Positions 35,203-43,872 of a DNA stretch of 64,000 nt are shown here, one piece after another. Position 1 is the stretch's first letter; the number at the start of each line of letters is the position of its first letter. A program made the position numbers and the translations under genes. A model generated the notes under the pieces. That model was not told the origin of the DNA. It searched no databases and worked only from the letters and a program-made list of their open reading frames with translations. Source of the DNA: Streptomyces sp. NBC_00440 (GTDB lineage: Bacteria > Actinomycetota > Actinomycetes > Streptomycetales > Streptomycetaceae); NCBI RefSeq assembly GCF_036014215.1, contig NZ_CP107921.1, positions 6,083,501-6,147,500 of the forward strand. Direction: 5' to 3'.

Positions 35203-36564
35203 TCAGATCTTCGCCCAGGCCTCGGTGAGGACCGTGCGCAGGATCGACTCGATCTCGTCGAACGTCGACTGGTCGGAGATCAGCGGCGGCGCGAGCTGGA
35301 CGACCGGGTCGCCGCGGTCGTCGGCCCGGCAGTACAGACCGGCCTCGTACAGGCCCTTGGAGACGGCGTTGTAGAGGATGCGCTCGGTCTCGTCCTCGTT
35401 GAAGGTCTCCTTGGTCGCCTTGTCCTTGACCAGCTCGATGCCGTAGAAGAAGCCGTTGCCGCGGACGTCGCCGACGATCGGCAGGTCGTTGAGCTTCTGC
35501 AGCGTCGAGTAGAAGGCACCCTCGTTGTCGAGGACGTGCTGGTTGAGGCCCTCACGCTCGAAGATGTCGAGGTTGGCGATGCCGACGGCGGCCGAGACCG
35601 GGTGGCCACCGAAGGTGTAGCCGTGCAGGAAGGTGTTGCCGTCGCGGTAGAACGGCTCGGCCAGCCGGTCGGAGATGATGCACGCGCCTATCGGGGAGTA
35701 GCCCGACGTCATGCCCTTGGCGCAGGTGATCATGTCCGGCACGTAGTCGAACTTGTCGCACGCGAACATCGTGCCGAGGCGGCCGAAGGCGCAGATGACC
35801 TCGTCGGAGACGAGCAGCACGTTGTACTTGTCACAGATCTCGCGCACGCGCTGGAAGTATCCGGGCGGCGGCGGGAAGCAGCCACCGGCGTTCTGCACCG
35901 GCTCCAGGAAGACGGCGGCGACCGTCTCGGGGCCCTCGAAGAGGATCTCCTGCTCGATCTGGTCGGCGGCCCAGCGGCCGTACGCCACCGGGTCGTCGCC
36001 GTGGATCGGGGCGCGGTAGATGTTGGTGTTGGGGACCTTGTGCGCGCCGGGGACCAGCGGCTCGAAGGGGGCCTTCAGGCCGGGCAGCCCGGTGATGGAC
36101 AGAGCGCCCGCCGGGGTGCCGTGGTAGGCGACCGCGCGGGAGATGACCTTGTACTTCTGGTGGTTGCCGGTGAGCTTGTGGTACTGCTTCGCCAGCTTCC
36201 AGGCGGTCTCGACGGCCTCGCCGCCGCCCGTGGTGAAGAAGACCTTGTTCAGGTCGCCGGGCGCGTAGTTCGCGAGGCGCTCGGCCAGCTCGACGGCCTT
36301 CGGGTGGGCGTACGACCAGATCGGGAAGAAGGCCAGCTCCTGCGCCTGCTTGTACGCGGTCTCCGCCAGCTCGTGGCGGCCGTGGCCGGCGTTGACCACG
36401 AACAGGCCGGAGAGGCCGTCGAGGTAGCGCTTGCCCTTGTCGTCGTAGATGTAGGTGCCCTCGCCACGCACGATGGTGGGAACGGGCGCGTTCTCGTACG
36501 ACGACATGTCCGTGAAGTGCATCCACAGGTGGTCGTACGCGGTCTGGCTCAGGTCCTTGCTCAT
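35203..36564 (-). CDS. Class III aminotransferase, likely putrescine/diamine:pyruvate type
   Basis: A PLP enzyme of 453 residues with the cofactor site DEVICAF (254-260), the Schiff-base Lys283 in CAKGMTSGYSPIGA and FTTGGGEAVETAWK. The omega-transaminase-like N-terminus (DHLWMHFTDM) and the context (Lrp regulator, aminobutyraldehyde-type dehydrogenase, polyamine-binding protein) suggest it converts putrescine to gamma-aminobutyraldehyde, with pyruvate or 2-oxoglutarate as acceptor. ATG 36564 starts 2 bp after the lrp stop, so the two are co-translated. The exact donor is inferred from context. Confidence 0.85.
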   Translation of the reverse strand: MSKDLSQTAYDHLWMHFTDMSSYENAPVPTIVRGEGTYIYDDKGKRYLDGLSGLFVVNAGHGRHELAETAYKQAQELAFFPIWSYAHPKAVELAERLANYAPGDLNKVFFTTGGGEAVETAWKLAKQYHKLTGNHQKYKVISRAVAYHGTPAGALSITGLPGLKAPFEPLVPGAHKVPNTNIYRAPIHGDDPVAYGRWAADQIEQEILFEGPETVAAVFLEPVQNAGGCFPPPPGYFQRVREICDKYNVLLVSDEVICAFGRLGTMFACDKFDYVPDMITCAKGMTSGYSPIGACIISDRLAEPFYRDGNTFLHGYTFGGHPVSAAVGIANLDIFEREGLNQHVLDNEGAFYSTLQKLNDLPIVGDVRGNGFFYGIELVKDKATKETFNEDETERILYNAVSKGLYEAGLYCRADDRGDPVVQLAPPLISDQSTFDEIESILRTVLTEAWAKI

Positions 36565-36566
36565 GA

Positions 36567-37070
36567 CTATCGGGTGCCCCACTGGTAGGTCTGCTTTTTC
36601 AGCTTGAGGTAGACGAAGCTCTCGGTCGCCCGCACGCCAGGGAGCGCGCGGATCCGCTTGTTGATCAGTTCGAGCAGGTGGTTGTCGTCCTCGCAGACGA
36701 CCTCCACCATGAGGTCGAAGGAGCCCGCGGTCATCACCACGTAGTCGACCTCGTTCATGGTGGCCAGCGCGTCGGCCACCGGGTCGAGGTCGCCCTCGAC
36801 CGTGATGCCGACCATCGCCTGCCGCCGGAACCCCACGGTGAGCGGGTCGGTGACGGCGACGATCTGCATGACGCCCTGGTCCTGGAGTTTCTGCACTCGC
36901 TGGCGGACCGCCGCCTCGGAGAGGCCGACGGCCTTCCCGATCGCGGCGTAGGGCCGCCGGCCGTCCTGCTGGAGCTGTTCGATGATCGCCAGGGAGACGG
37001 CGTCGATCGGAGGGGTGCCGTTCCCGTTTCTGGAATCTGCGCTGCGACTGGCCACGCCCACACTGTGCAT
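36567..37070 (-). CDS. Lrp/AsnC family regulator
   Basis: The 167-residue protein has an N-terminal helix-turn-helix (DGRRPYAAIGKAVGLSEAAV then RQRVQKLQ) and a C-terminal RAM ligand domain (VMTAGSFDLMVEVVCEDDNH). ATG 37070 is preceded by GGGCGAG; upstream in-frame TTG 37091 is a weaker choice. It is divergent from the aldehyde dehydrogenase gene across 261 bp that hold an array of 11-12 bp repeats, and it precedes the aminotransferase gene in one transcript. It likely controls both sides in response to an amine or amino acid, as reported for the Lrp-type regulator of polyamine use in S. coelicolor. Confidence 0.88.
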   Translation of the reverse strand: MHSVGVASRSADSRNGNGTPPIDAVSLAIIEQLQQDGRRPYAAIGKAVGLSEAAVRQRVQKLQDQGVMQIVAVTDPLTVGFRRQAMVGITVEGDLDPVADALATMNEVDYVVMTAGSFDLMVEVVCEDDNHLLELINKRIRALPGVRATESFVYLKLKKQTYQWGTR

Positions 37071-37200
37071 GAGGTCTCGCCCGTCATGCAAGCCCCAGAG
37101 CGATGTAATTCGTTGTCGAAAGCCATTTTGGGAACTGAATCCGAAGTTCGGGGTGCCTGGGTATGTCGAAAGCGTCGTCTTTGCGATTAGGGTGGTGTCT

Positions 37201-37279
37201 CACCCATCGGGACACCCTTCGGAACATCCACCGGGCATCCATCGGGCATCAACCGGACATCGACCGGGCACCATCCGTG
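37201..37279 (+). repeat. Array of 11-12 bp direct repeats in the lrp/aldehyde dehydrogenase promoter region
   Basis: Six or seven imperfect copies follow each other without gaps: CACCCATCGGGA, CACCCTTCGGAA, CATCCACCGGG, CATCCATCGGG, CATCAACCGGA, CATCGACCGGG and a decayed CACCATCCGTG; a further CATCGGG is at 37305-37311. The period is close to one helical turn, so a bound protein would line up on one face of the DNA. Lrp/AsnC proteins commonly bind such phased arrays, but binding here is inferred. Confidence 0.8.
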
Positions 37280-37331
37280 GGGCCAGGACCAACAGGCTCT
37301 ATCCATCGGGCATCGGAGAGGGAGAACCACT

Positions 37332-38771
37332 GTGACCACCGAGCTGCGCCGGCTGCGTAACTACATCAACGGGGAGTTCCGGGACGCCGCTGACGGCCGG
37401 ACCATCGACGTGGTCAACCCGGCCACGGGCGAGGTCTACGCGACCTCCCCGCTCTCGGGACAGGCGGATGTCGACGCCGCCATGGAGGCCGCGGCCGCGG
37501 CGTTCCCCGCCTGGCGCGACTCCACGCCTTCGGAGCGCCAGCGCGTACTGCTGAAGATCGCCGACGCCTTCGAGGAGCGGGCCGAGGACCTGATCGCGGC
37601 CGAGAGCGAGAACACGGGCAAGCCGCTCGGGCTGACCCGCACCGAGGAAATCCCGCCGATGGTGGACCAGATCCGCTTCTTCGCGGGCGCCGCACGGCTC
37701 CTGGAGGGCCGCTCGGCCGGTGAGTACATGGAGGGGCTGACCTCCATCGTCCGGCGCGAGCCGGTCGGTGTCTGCGCACAGGTCGCGCCGTGGAACTACC
37801 CGATGATGATGGCCGTGTGGAAGTTCGCCCCGGCGCTCGCCGCGGGCAACACCGTCGTCCTCAAGCCCTCCGACACCACGCCCGCCTCCACGGTGCTGAT
37901 GGCCGAGATCATCGGGGCCGTCGCACCCAAGGGCGTCTTCAACGTCGTCTGCGGCGACCGTGACACCGGCCGCACGATGGTCGAGCACAACGTGCCCGCG
38001 ATGGCCTCCATCACCGGGTCGGTACGGGCCGGCGTGCAGGTCGCCGAGTCCGCGGCCAAGGACGTCAAGCGGGTCCACCTGGAGCTGGGCGGCAAGGCCC
38101 CCGTCGTCGTCTTCGAGGACGCGGACATCGCGAAGGCCGTCGAGGACATCTCGGTCGCGGGGTACTTCAACGCCGGGCAGGACTGTACGGCGGCCACCCG
38201 GGTGCTGGTCCACGCCTCGGTCCACGACGAGTTCGTCACGGCGCTCGCCAAGGCCGCGGCCGACACGAAGACCGGACAGCCGGACGACGAGGACGTGCTG
38301 TACGGGCCGCTCAACAACGCCAACCAGCTGGCCCAGGTCAGCGGCTTCATCGACCGGCTGCCCGCACACGCCAAGGTCGAGGCCGGCGGCCACCGGGTCG
38401 GCGACCGGGGGTACTTCTACGCCCCGACCGTCGTGTCCGGCCTGAAGCAGGACGACGAGATCATCCAGCAGGAGGTCTTCGGCCCGGTCATCACCGTGCA
38501 GTCGTTCCAGGACGAGGCGGAGGCCCTCGCGCACGCCAACGGCGTGGAGTACGCGCTGGCTTCCTCGGTGTGGACCAAGGACCACGCCCGCGCCATGCGG
38601 ATGTCCAAGAACCTCGACTTCGGCTGTGTGTGGATCAACACCCACATCCCGCTCGTCGCCGAGATGCCGCACGGCGGGTTCAAGAAGTCCGGCTACGGCA
38701 AGGACCTCTCGGCCTACGGCTTCGAGGACTACACGCGCATCAAGCACGTGATGACGTCGCTGGACGGCTGA
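37332..38771 (+). CDS. Aldehyde dehydrogenase, likely gamma-aminobutyraldehyde dehydrogenase
   Basis: An NAD(P)-dependent enzyme of 479 residues with the fold motifs APWNYPMMMAVWK, NTVVLKPSDTTPAS, HLELGGKAPVVVFEDADI and the catalytic Cys285 in NAGQDCTAATR. The NAGQDC form is that of aminobutyraldehyde/betaine-aldehyde dehydrogenases. With the divergent aminotransferase it would complete putrescine to GABA. GTG 37332 follows GGGAGAA. A strong terminator is 48 bp downstream. Confidence 0.9.
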   Translation: MTTELRRLRNYINGEFRDAADGRTIDVVNPATGEVYATSPLSGQADVDAAMEAAAAAFPAWRDSTPSERQRVLLKIADAFEERAEDLIAAESENTGKPLGLTRTEEIPPMVDQIRFFAGAARLLEGRSAGEYMEGLTSIVRREPVGVCAQVAPWNYPMMMAVWKFAPALAAGNTVVLKPSDTTPASTVLMAEIIGAVAPKGVFNVVCGDRDTGRTMVEHNVPAMASITGSVRAGVQVAESAAKDVKRVHLELGGKAPVVVFEDADIAKAVEDISVAGYFNAGQDCTAATRVLVHASVHDEFVTALAKAAADTKTGQPDDEDVLYGPLNNANQLAQVSGFIDRLPAHAKVEAGGHRVGDRGYFYAPTVVSGLKQDDEIIQQEVFGPVITVQSFQDEAEALAHANGVEYALASSVWTKDHARAMRMSKNLDFGCVWINTHIPLVAEMPHGGFKKSGYGKDLSAYGFEDYTRIKHVMTSLDG

Positions 38772-38818
38772 ACACCCCCGCCTCCCCCGCCTGTTCCGCC
38801 GCTGTTCCGTCCCTTTTG

Positions 38819-38854
38819 CGCCGCCCCCGTACGGTCCGCCGTGCGGGGGCGGCG
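38819..38854 (+). terminator. Terminator after the first aldehyde dehydrogenase
   Basis: CGCCGCCCCCGTACGG (38819-38834) pairs with 38839-38854 around a TCCG tetraloop, with one G-U pair. It separates the dehydrogenase from the binding-protein gene. Confidence 0.85.
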
Positions 38855-38967
38855 TGCGTCCGTACGTCCCTCGGGCGCCGGGCCCCGACAAGGTGTCGCG
38901 GCCGGGGCCGGTGCTCCGTACGCAGCGTCCATTGCCCGCCGCCGCTGCCGGAGGTGAAGGTGGGCGC

Positions 38968-40146
38968 ATGGCAGATCTTGGTGTTTCCCGGCGTTCCCTC
39001 CTCCGTGGTTCCGGCGCGGTGGGCGCGCTGGCCGCGCTCACCGGATGCGGGGTCCCCGCGGCGTATGTGAAGCCGGGGGAGCGGGCGGGACGCGACACAT
39101 CGGCGCAGGACAGGAGCCTGGTCTTCGCCAACTGGCCGCTCTACATCGACACCGACGACCACGATCCGTCCAAGCGGCCCACGCTGGACACCTTCGAGAA
39201 GCGGACCGGGATCAAGGTCACGTACACCGAGGAGATCAACGACAACGACGAGTTCTTCGGGAAGATCAGCCCGGCGCTGATGAACCACCAGCAGACCGGC
39301 CGGGACCTGATCGTCATCAGCGACTGGATGGCCGCCCGGTTCGTGCGGCTCGGCTGGGTCGAGGAGATGGACCGGGCCAAGCAGCCGAACGTCGCCAAGT
39401 ACCTCGACCCGCAGCTTCGCTCACCCGCTTTCGACAAGGGGCGCAAGCAGAGCGTGCCCTGGCAGTCCGGGATCACCGGCATCGCGTACAACCGGCGCAA
39501 GGTCGGCCACGAGATCAAGCACCTGAGCGACCTCTGGGCCCCCGACCTGCGCGGCAAGGTCACCCTGTTCTCCGGGCTCGACGAGGCGTTCGCCCTGCTC
39601 ATGCAGGGCAACGGCGCCGACATCACCCGCTGGACCGCCCATGACTTCGACACCATGTGCGACCAGGTCGAGAAGCTCGTACGGCAGAAGCAGATCCGGC
39701 GCTTCACCGGCAACGACTACATCAAGGACCTGTCCACCGGCGATGTGCTCGCCTGCCAGGCGTACTCGGGCGATGTGATCCAGCTCCAGGCCGACAGCCC
39801 GGACATCGAGTTCGTGGTGCCCGAGGAGGGCGGCGAGCTGTGGGCGGAGTCCATGATGATCCCCAACCTCGCGCGTCACAAAGCCAATGCCGAGAAGCTG
39901 ATCGACTACTACTACGAGCCCGCGGTGGCGGCGAAGCTGGCCGCCTGGGTCAACTACGTGTGTCCGGTCCCCGCCGCACGCGAGGTGCTGGCCTCGTCGA
40001 AGGACAAGGAACTGGCGGACCTCGCCGAGGACCCGCTGATCTTCCCCGACGACAAGATGCGCAAGCGCCTCGCCATCGCCCGGGACCTCACATCGGCGGA
40101 GCGGGTCAAGTACGCGAAGCGCTGGAACGAGATCGTGGGTCTGTAG
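38968..40146 (+). CDS. Polyamine ABC transporter substrate-binding lipoprotein (orphan)
   Basis: The 392-residue protein is a PotD/PotF-type binding protein (VFANWPLYIDTDDHD, FEKRTGIKVTYTEEINDNDE, IRRFTGNDYIKDL, LIDYYYEPAVAAKLA). It has a Tat motif SRRSLLR (7-13) followed by lipobox LTGC (Cys27), so it is probably exported folded and lipid-anchored. GGAGGTGAAGG sets ATG 38968. No ATPase or permease is next to it; the second binding protein at 45397 is about equally long and has those partners, so the two may share one transporter. Confidence 0.88.
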   Translation: MADLGVSRRSLLRGSGAVGALAALTGCGVPAAYVKPGERAGRDTSAQDRSLVFANWPLYIDTDDHDPSKRPTLDTFEKRTGIKVTYTEEINDNDEFFGKISPALMNHQQTGRDLIVISDWMAARFVRLGWVEEMDRAKQPNVAKYLDPQLRSPAFDKGRKQSVPWQSGITGIAYNRRKVGHEIKHLSDLWAPDLRGKVTLFSGLDEAFALLMQGNGADITRWTAHDFDTMCDQVEKLVRQKQIRRFTGNDYIKDLSTGDVLACQAYSGDVIQLQADSPDIEFVVPEEGGELWAESMMIPNLARHKANAEKLIDYYYEPAVAAKLAAWVNYVCPVPAAREVLASSKDKELADLAEDPLIFPDDKMRKRLAIARDLTSAERVKYAKRWNEIVGL

Positions 40147-40253
40147 GCGGCCCCTTCAGGTCGCAGGGGGTTCGCACGTGGTGCGGCGGCCGCTCCCGGA
40201 ACGTACGGCCCGGCATCGCCAGTACGGTGCCCCGGGGGAGGGTTCCGTAGGGG

Positions 40254-40952
40254 TCAGGGCCGCCCGGTGCGCGTCCGGCGGCGGACCGTGCGGAGGGCGT
40301 CGATGCGGTTGGTGGTGATCGAATCGACGCCGAAGCCGATCAGCCGGCGCATCGACCGCCCGGTGTCCGGGGTCCACGCGGAGACCAGCAGCCCGTCGCG
40401 GTGTACGCGCTCGCAGAGTTCCGGACTCAGCAGCCCGAAGCGGTAGTTGAGCCAGCGGGGCTTCACCGTGTCGAGCAGGGCGGGACGCGGCGGGGTGAGC
40501 GTCGTCCAGGTCATGGCGATCTCGGCGGCCGGGTCCGCCTCGCGCACGGCCAGCATGGTGGAGGGCCCCGCGCAGTAGTACGTACGGTCGCCCGCCCCGC
40601 ACTCGTGGACCACACCGACGACCGTGCGCACCGCCTCCGGAGTGGCGCCCGGCAGATCGATCATGAGGCGGTGGCTGCCGACCGCCATCAGCGCTTCGCG
40701 GAGCGTCGGCACCCTGCCGGCCGTCAGCCCGCGCAGCTCGTCAGCCGTGACCCGGGAGAGTGGCCGTTCGTGGCCCCACAGCCGCTCCAGGGTCGCGTCG
40801 TGCAGCAGGACCGGCACACCGTCCCGGGTCAGCCGGACGTCGATCTCCACCGCGTCGGCGCCCCGTTCGAGCGCCGAGCGGACGGACGGCAGGGTGTTCT
40901 CACGGAAGAGGTAGGGATCGCCGCGATGACCCACGGCAGTGACGGTACGCAT
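40254..40952 (-). CDS. Glycerophosphodiester phosphodiesterase
   Basis: The 232-residue protein has the GDPD metal-site pattern: VGHRGDPYLFRENTLPSVRS, then AVEIDVRLTRDGVPVLLHDATLERL, then HRLMIDLPG. It cleaves glycerophosphodiesters to glycerol-3-phosphate and an alcohol. There is no signal peptide, so it is cytoplasmic. It is convergent with the binding-protein gene and 33 bp after the adenosine deaminase gene on the same strand, so the two may be co-transcribed. Confidence 0.88.
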   Translation of the reverse strand: MRTVTAVGHRGDPYLFRENTLPSVRSALERGADAVEIDVRLTRDGVPVLLHDATLERLWGHERPLSRVTADELRGLTAGRVPTLREALMAVGSHRLMIDLPGATPEAVRTVVGVVHECGAGDRTYYCAGPSTMLAVREADPAAEIAMTWTTLTPPRPALLDTVKPRWLNYRFGLLSPELCERVHRDGLLVSAWTPDTGRSMRRLIGFGVDSITTNRIDALRTVRRRTRTGRP

Positions 40953-40985
40953 GGGGTCATCCTCGCCGACCGCCGCCGCGGGCGG

Positions 40986-42011
40986 CTACCGGGCGAGCCA
41001 CTCCGCGGTGTACGAGTCGATCTCGGCGGCCAGCTTCGCCTTGCCCGGCGCGTCGAGGAACGACGCCGTGACGGCGTTCTTCGCGAGCTCGGCGGTGCCG
41101 CGCTCGTCCAGCCCGAGCAGGCGGGCCGCGACCAGGTACTCGTTGTTGAGATCGGTGCCGAACATCGGCGGGTCGTCGCTGTTGATGGTCACCAGCACCC
41201 CGGCGTCCACCATCTCCTTGAGCGGGTGCTCATCGAGGGTGCGGACGGCCCGGGTCGCGATGTTGGAGGTCGGGCAGACCTCCAGCGCGATGCCCTGTTC
41301 TGCCAGGTGGGCGAGGAGCTTCGGGTCCTGGACCGAGCTGGTGCCATGGCCGATGCGCTCGGCGCCCAGGTGGTGCAGCGCGTCCCAGACGGTCTCCGGG
41401 CCGGTCGTCTCACCGGCGTGCGGCACCGAGTGCAGTCCGGCCGCGCGGGCCCGGTCGAAGTAGGGCTTGAACTGCGGGCGGGCCACACCGATCTCGGGAC
41501 CGCCGAGTCCGAAGGAGACAAGCCCCTCAGGACGCAGATCGAGTGCGAGCCGGGTCGTCTCGGCCGCCGAGTCGAGTCCGGCCTCGCCCGGGATGTCGAA
41601 GCACCAGCGCATTACGGTGCCGAGTTCGGCCTCGGCCGCCTTGCGGGCGTCCTCGATCGCCTCCATGAAGGCCTGCTCGGGGATGCCCCGGCGGGTGGAG
41701 GAGAACGGGGTGATGGTCAGCTCCGCGTACCGGATGTTCTGGCGGGCCATGTCCCGTGCGACCTCGAAGGTCAGCAGCCGTACGTCCTCGGGGGTGCGGA
41801 TCAGGTCCACCACCGAGAGGTAGACCTGGATGAAGTGCCCGAAGTCAGTGAAGGTGAAGTAGTCGGCGAGCGCCTCGGGGTCCGCCGGAACTATGGAGTC
41901 CGGGTGGCGCGCGGCGAGTTCGGCGACGATGCGGGGCGACGCGGACCCGACATGGTGCACATGCAGTTCCGCCTTGGGCAGTCCCGCGATGAAGGGGCGC
42001 AGGTCGGGCAT
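40986..42011 (-). CDS. add: Adenosine deaminase
   Basis: The 341-residue protein has the metal ligands ELHVHHVGS, the catalytic region HAGETTGPETVW, ERIGHGTS, EVCPTSN and the final TINSDDPPMFGTDLNNEY. It deaminates adenosine (or a related purine) to inosine for salvage. In most family members the first motif is HxHLxG; here the fourth residue is His (HVHHVG), which may alter specificity. ATG 42011 gives the usual N-terminus; the frame continues upstream but is Arg/Thr-rich non-conserved sequence. Confidence 0.9.
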   Translation of the reverse strand: MPDLRPFIAGLPKAELHVHHVGSASPRIVAELAARHPDSIVPADPEALADYFTFTDFGHFIQVYLSVVDLIRTPEDVRLLTFEVARDMARQNIRYAELTITPFSSTRRGIPEQAFMEAIEDARKAAEAELGTVMRWCFDIPGEAGLDSAAETTRLALDLRPEGLVSFGLGGPEIGVARPQFKPYFDRARAAGLHSVPHAGETTGPETVWDALHHLGAERIGHGTSSVQDPKLLAHLAEQGIALEVCPTSNIATRAVRTLDEHPLKEMVDAGVLVTINSDDPPMFGTDLNNEYLVAARLLGLDERGTAELAKNAVTASFLDAPGKAKLAAEIDSYTAEWLAR

Positions 42012-42119
42012 CGGGGTCCTCCGGGTACGGCGAGTTCTGCTGGTCGGAGAACATCGTAGGCGGGGAACCGTGCCTCGCACACAGGCTCTAGCATGACGAG
42101 CTGAGGATGGGGGAGGCCC

Positions 42120-42971
42120 ATGTCAGACAACGCACCACGCCCTTCGGGGGACCCCGAGCCGCCGAGAGACCCATGGGCGCCGCCCGGGCCGAAAGTGCCG
42201 CTGGACAAGCAGACGGACCAGCCGAAGGCGCCGAGCAGCCCGGTGCACGATCAGCAGACAGTCACGGACCTGCCGGGGGCCGGGGGCATCGGACAGCCCG
42301 GCTCCGTGCAGCCGTCTCCAGGGCAGCAGACGCCGGGCCCGCACATCCCGGGGCAGCAGGGACCCGGCCAGTTCGGCTCCGGTCAGCAGGGCGCCGGGCA
42401 GCAGGCGCCGGGCCCGGGGCCGCAGGGCTCCGTGCCTCCGGGGTTCGCGCCGCCCGGATATCCGCCCCCCGGATCCGTACCGCCCCCGCCGGTCGCGCCG
42501 AACGGGCCGGGGCAGGGTGCCCCCGGGCTGTACGGCTACCCGTCCTATCCGGGTGCCGCGCCCGGCCCGCAGGGACCCGCCGCCTACGGCTATCCCGGGT
42601 ACCCGGGGTACGGCGGACAGGGTGGCTGGAACACCATGCAACAGGCCCCCGCCAACGGTTACGGGGTGGCCGCGCTGGTGCTCGGCATCCTCAGCGTGGT
42701 CATCTTCTGCGCCTGGGGGCTCGGCATCATCCTGGGGACGCTCGCCCTGATCTTCGGCATCCTCGGCCGCAAGCGGGCCAACCGCGGTGAGGCGAACAAC
42801 GGGGGGATGGCGCTGGCCGGGATCATCCTGGGACCCATCGGCATCGTGGTCAGCGCCGCATTTCTCAGCGTGGTGATCTGGGGCATCTCGCAGAGCCCTC
42901 ACACCACCCCCGACTACGGCAGCGACGGCAGCACCTACCCGAGCTCGCTGATCGTCGGCGCCGACCACTGA
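42120..42971 (+). CDS. DUF4190-type membrane protein with Pro/Gly/Gln-rich N-terminus
   Basis: Residues 1-180 are a low-complexity Pro/Gly/Gln region with PG- and PGQQ-type repeats and GYPGYPGYGG. The C-terminal part has two membrane helices (LVLGILSVVIFCAWGLGIIL with GTLALIFGILGRKRANRG, then GMALAGIILGPIGIVVSAAF), the DUF4190 layout. Such proteins are numerous in Streptomyces and of unknown function. It is divergent from the adenosine deaminase gene. Confidence 0.8.
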   Translation: MSDNAPRPSGDPEPPRDPWAPPGPKVPLDKQTDQPKAPSSPVHDQQTVTDLPGAGGIGQPGSVQPSPGQQTPGPHIPGQQGPGQFGSGQQGAGQQAPGPGPQGSVPPGFAPPGYPPPGSVPPPPVAPNGPGQGAPGLYGYPSYPGAAPGPQGPAAYGYPGYPGYGGQGGWNTMQQAPANGYGVAALVLGILSVVIFCAWGLGIILGTLALIFGILGRKRANRGEANNGGMALAGIILGPIGIVVSAAFLSVVIWGISQSPHTTPDYGSDGSTYPSSLIVGADH

Positions 42972-42998
42972 GGCCTGGTCACTGAGGCCTGGCCACTG
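42966..42998 (+). repeat. 14-bp tandem repeat across the stop codon of the DUF4190 gene
   Basis: CACTGAGGCCTGGT, CACTGAGGCCTGGC and a third start CACTGA lie in tandem. The TGA of the first unit is the stop codon at 42969-42971, so a duplication has copied the stop as well. Confidence 0.85.
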
Positions 42999-43135
42999 AC
43001 ACACGGCCACCGGGACCTGGTCACGGAGACACGGGGCACTGAGATCTGTCCCGGGCGGCCCCACTCGCCCGGGCAGCGCCGACGGCGGCACGCAGCCCCG
43101 CTGCCGGCCGGCGGCCCGCAGCGTCAGGCCGCGCG

Positions 43136-43720
43136 TCAGCCCGCAGCGACGGCCGTACGCAGCCGCTCCCTGGCGTCCATCAGCGCGAACCCCAGCAGAT
43201 TGAGCCCGCGCCAGCGGTCCGGCTGACCGGCCCGCTCGTCGTCCGCCGCGAGCCCGATGCCCCACACCCGGTCCATCGGGCTGGCCTCGACCAGTACCCG
43301 GTCCCCGGTGGCCAGCAGAAACTCGCGCAGCGCCGCGTCCGCGCCGAACTTGTGCACGCTGCCCTCGACCACGATCCCGTACCGCTCGCGCTGCCATGTC
43401 CCGTCGTCGAAACCGCGCACCAGCCGCCCCGCCTTCTTGGCCAGTGCGGGGTTCGTCGCCGTCAGCGCGGCCTGCTCCGCCTCCGCGTCGCCGAAGAGCC
43501 GTGCCTTGGCCGCCATCATCCAGTGCTCAGCCGTGGCATACCGCACGCCGTCGACCACGAAGGGTGACGGATACCACTGGCTCAGACAGCTCGGCCCGAT
43601 GCTGCCGTCCCGCCGCGCGGTGTGCCCCCAGAAGTGCAGGAACTTGATCCGCTCCCCGTTGCCCGCCTGCCTGGCCAGCGCCTCGATGCGTTCCATGCAC
43701 GGGAGTCTGGCAGCCGCCAC
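43136..43720 (-). CDS. NADAR family protein (YbiA-like N-glycosidase fold)
   Basis: The 194-residue protein carries the NADAR domain: IKFLHFWGHTA, SQWYPSPFVVDGVRYATAEH then WMMAAKARLFGD, and the closing DRWRGLNLLGFALMDARERL. Family members include YbiA-type N-glycosidases acting on riboflavin intermediates and proteins tied to ADP-ribose metabolism. The start is uncertain: GTG 43720 has GGAG at a 5-nt spacing, ATG 43696 has no ribosome site. It is divergent from the dehydrogenase/importer operon, sharing the region with the GlnR-like boxes. Confidence 0.82.
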   Translation of the reverse strand: MAAARLPCMERIEALARQAGNGERIKFLHFWGHTARRDGSIGPSCLSQWYPSPFVVDGVRYATAEHWMMAAKARLFGDAEAEQAALTATNPALAKKAGRLVRGFDDGTWQRERYGIVVEGSVHKFGADAALREFLLATGDRVLVEASPMDRVWGIGLAADDERAGQPDRWRGLNLLGFALMDARERLRTAVAAG

Positions 43721-43778
43721 TGACACTCCGTCGTGGATTTTCCGGCCCACGCGACACATGGTCGACCGATTCCGTTGC

Positions 43779-43817
43779 GTAACCAAAAGGAAACAACGGA
43801 ATCACTTGTTGATGAAC
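43779..43817 (+). promoter_or_regulatory. GlnR-box-like element upstream of the polyamine operon
   Basis: GTAAC (43779-43783), six bases, GAAAC (43790-43794), six bases, ATCAC (43801-43805), then TGAAC (43813-43817) seven bases on. GlnR, the nitrogen regulator of actinomycetes, binds gTnAc-N6-GaAAc repeats, so the first two boxes match exactly and the next two partly. The element is 56 bp before the operon start. Confidence 0.6.
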
Positions 43818-43872
43818 TATCGCTCTGCCAGGATCGGCACTCAATTCGAGCTTGAGCTACGGAGAGAGCACG

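Noticed and set aside
37105..37122. GTAAT...GAAAG resembling GlnR boxes upstream of lrp
   Set aside because: The spacer is eight bases and both boxes deviate from the consensus.
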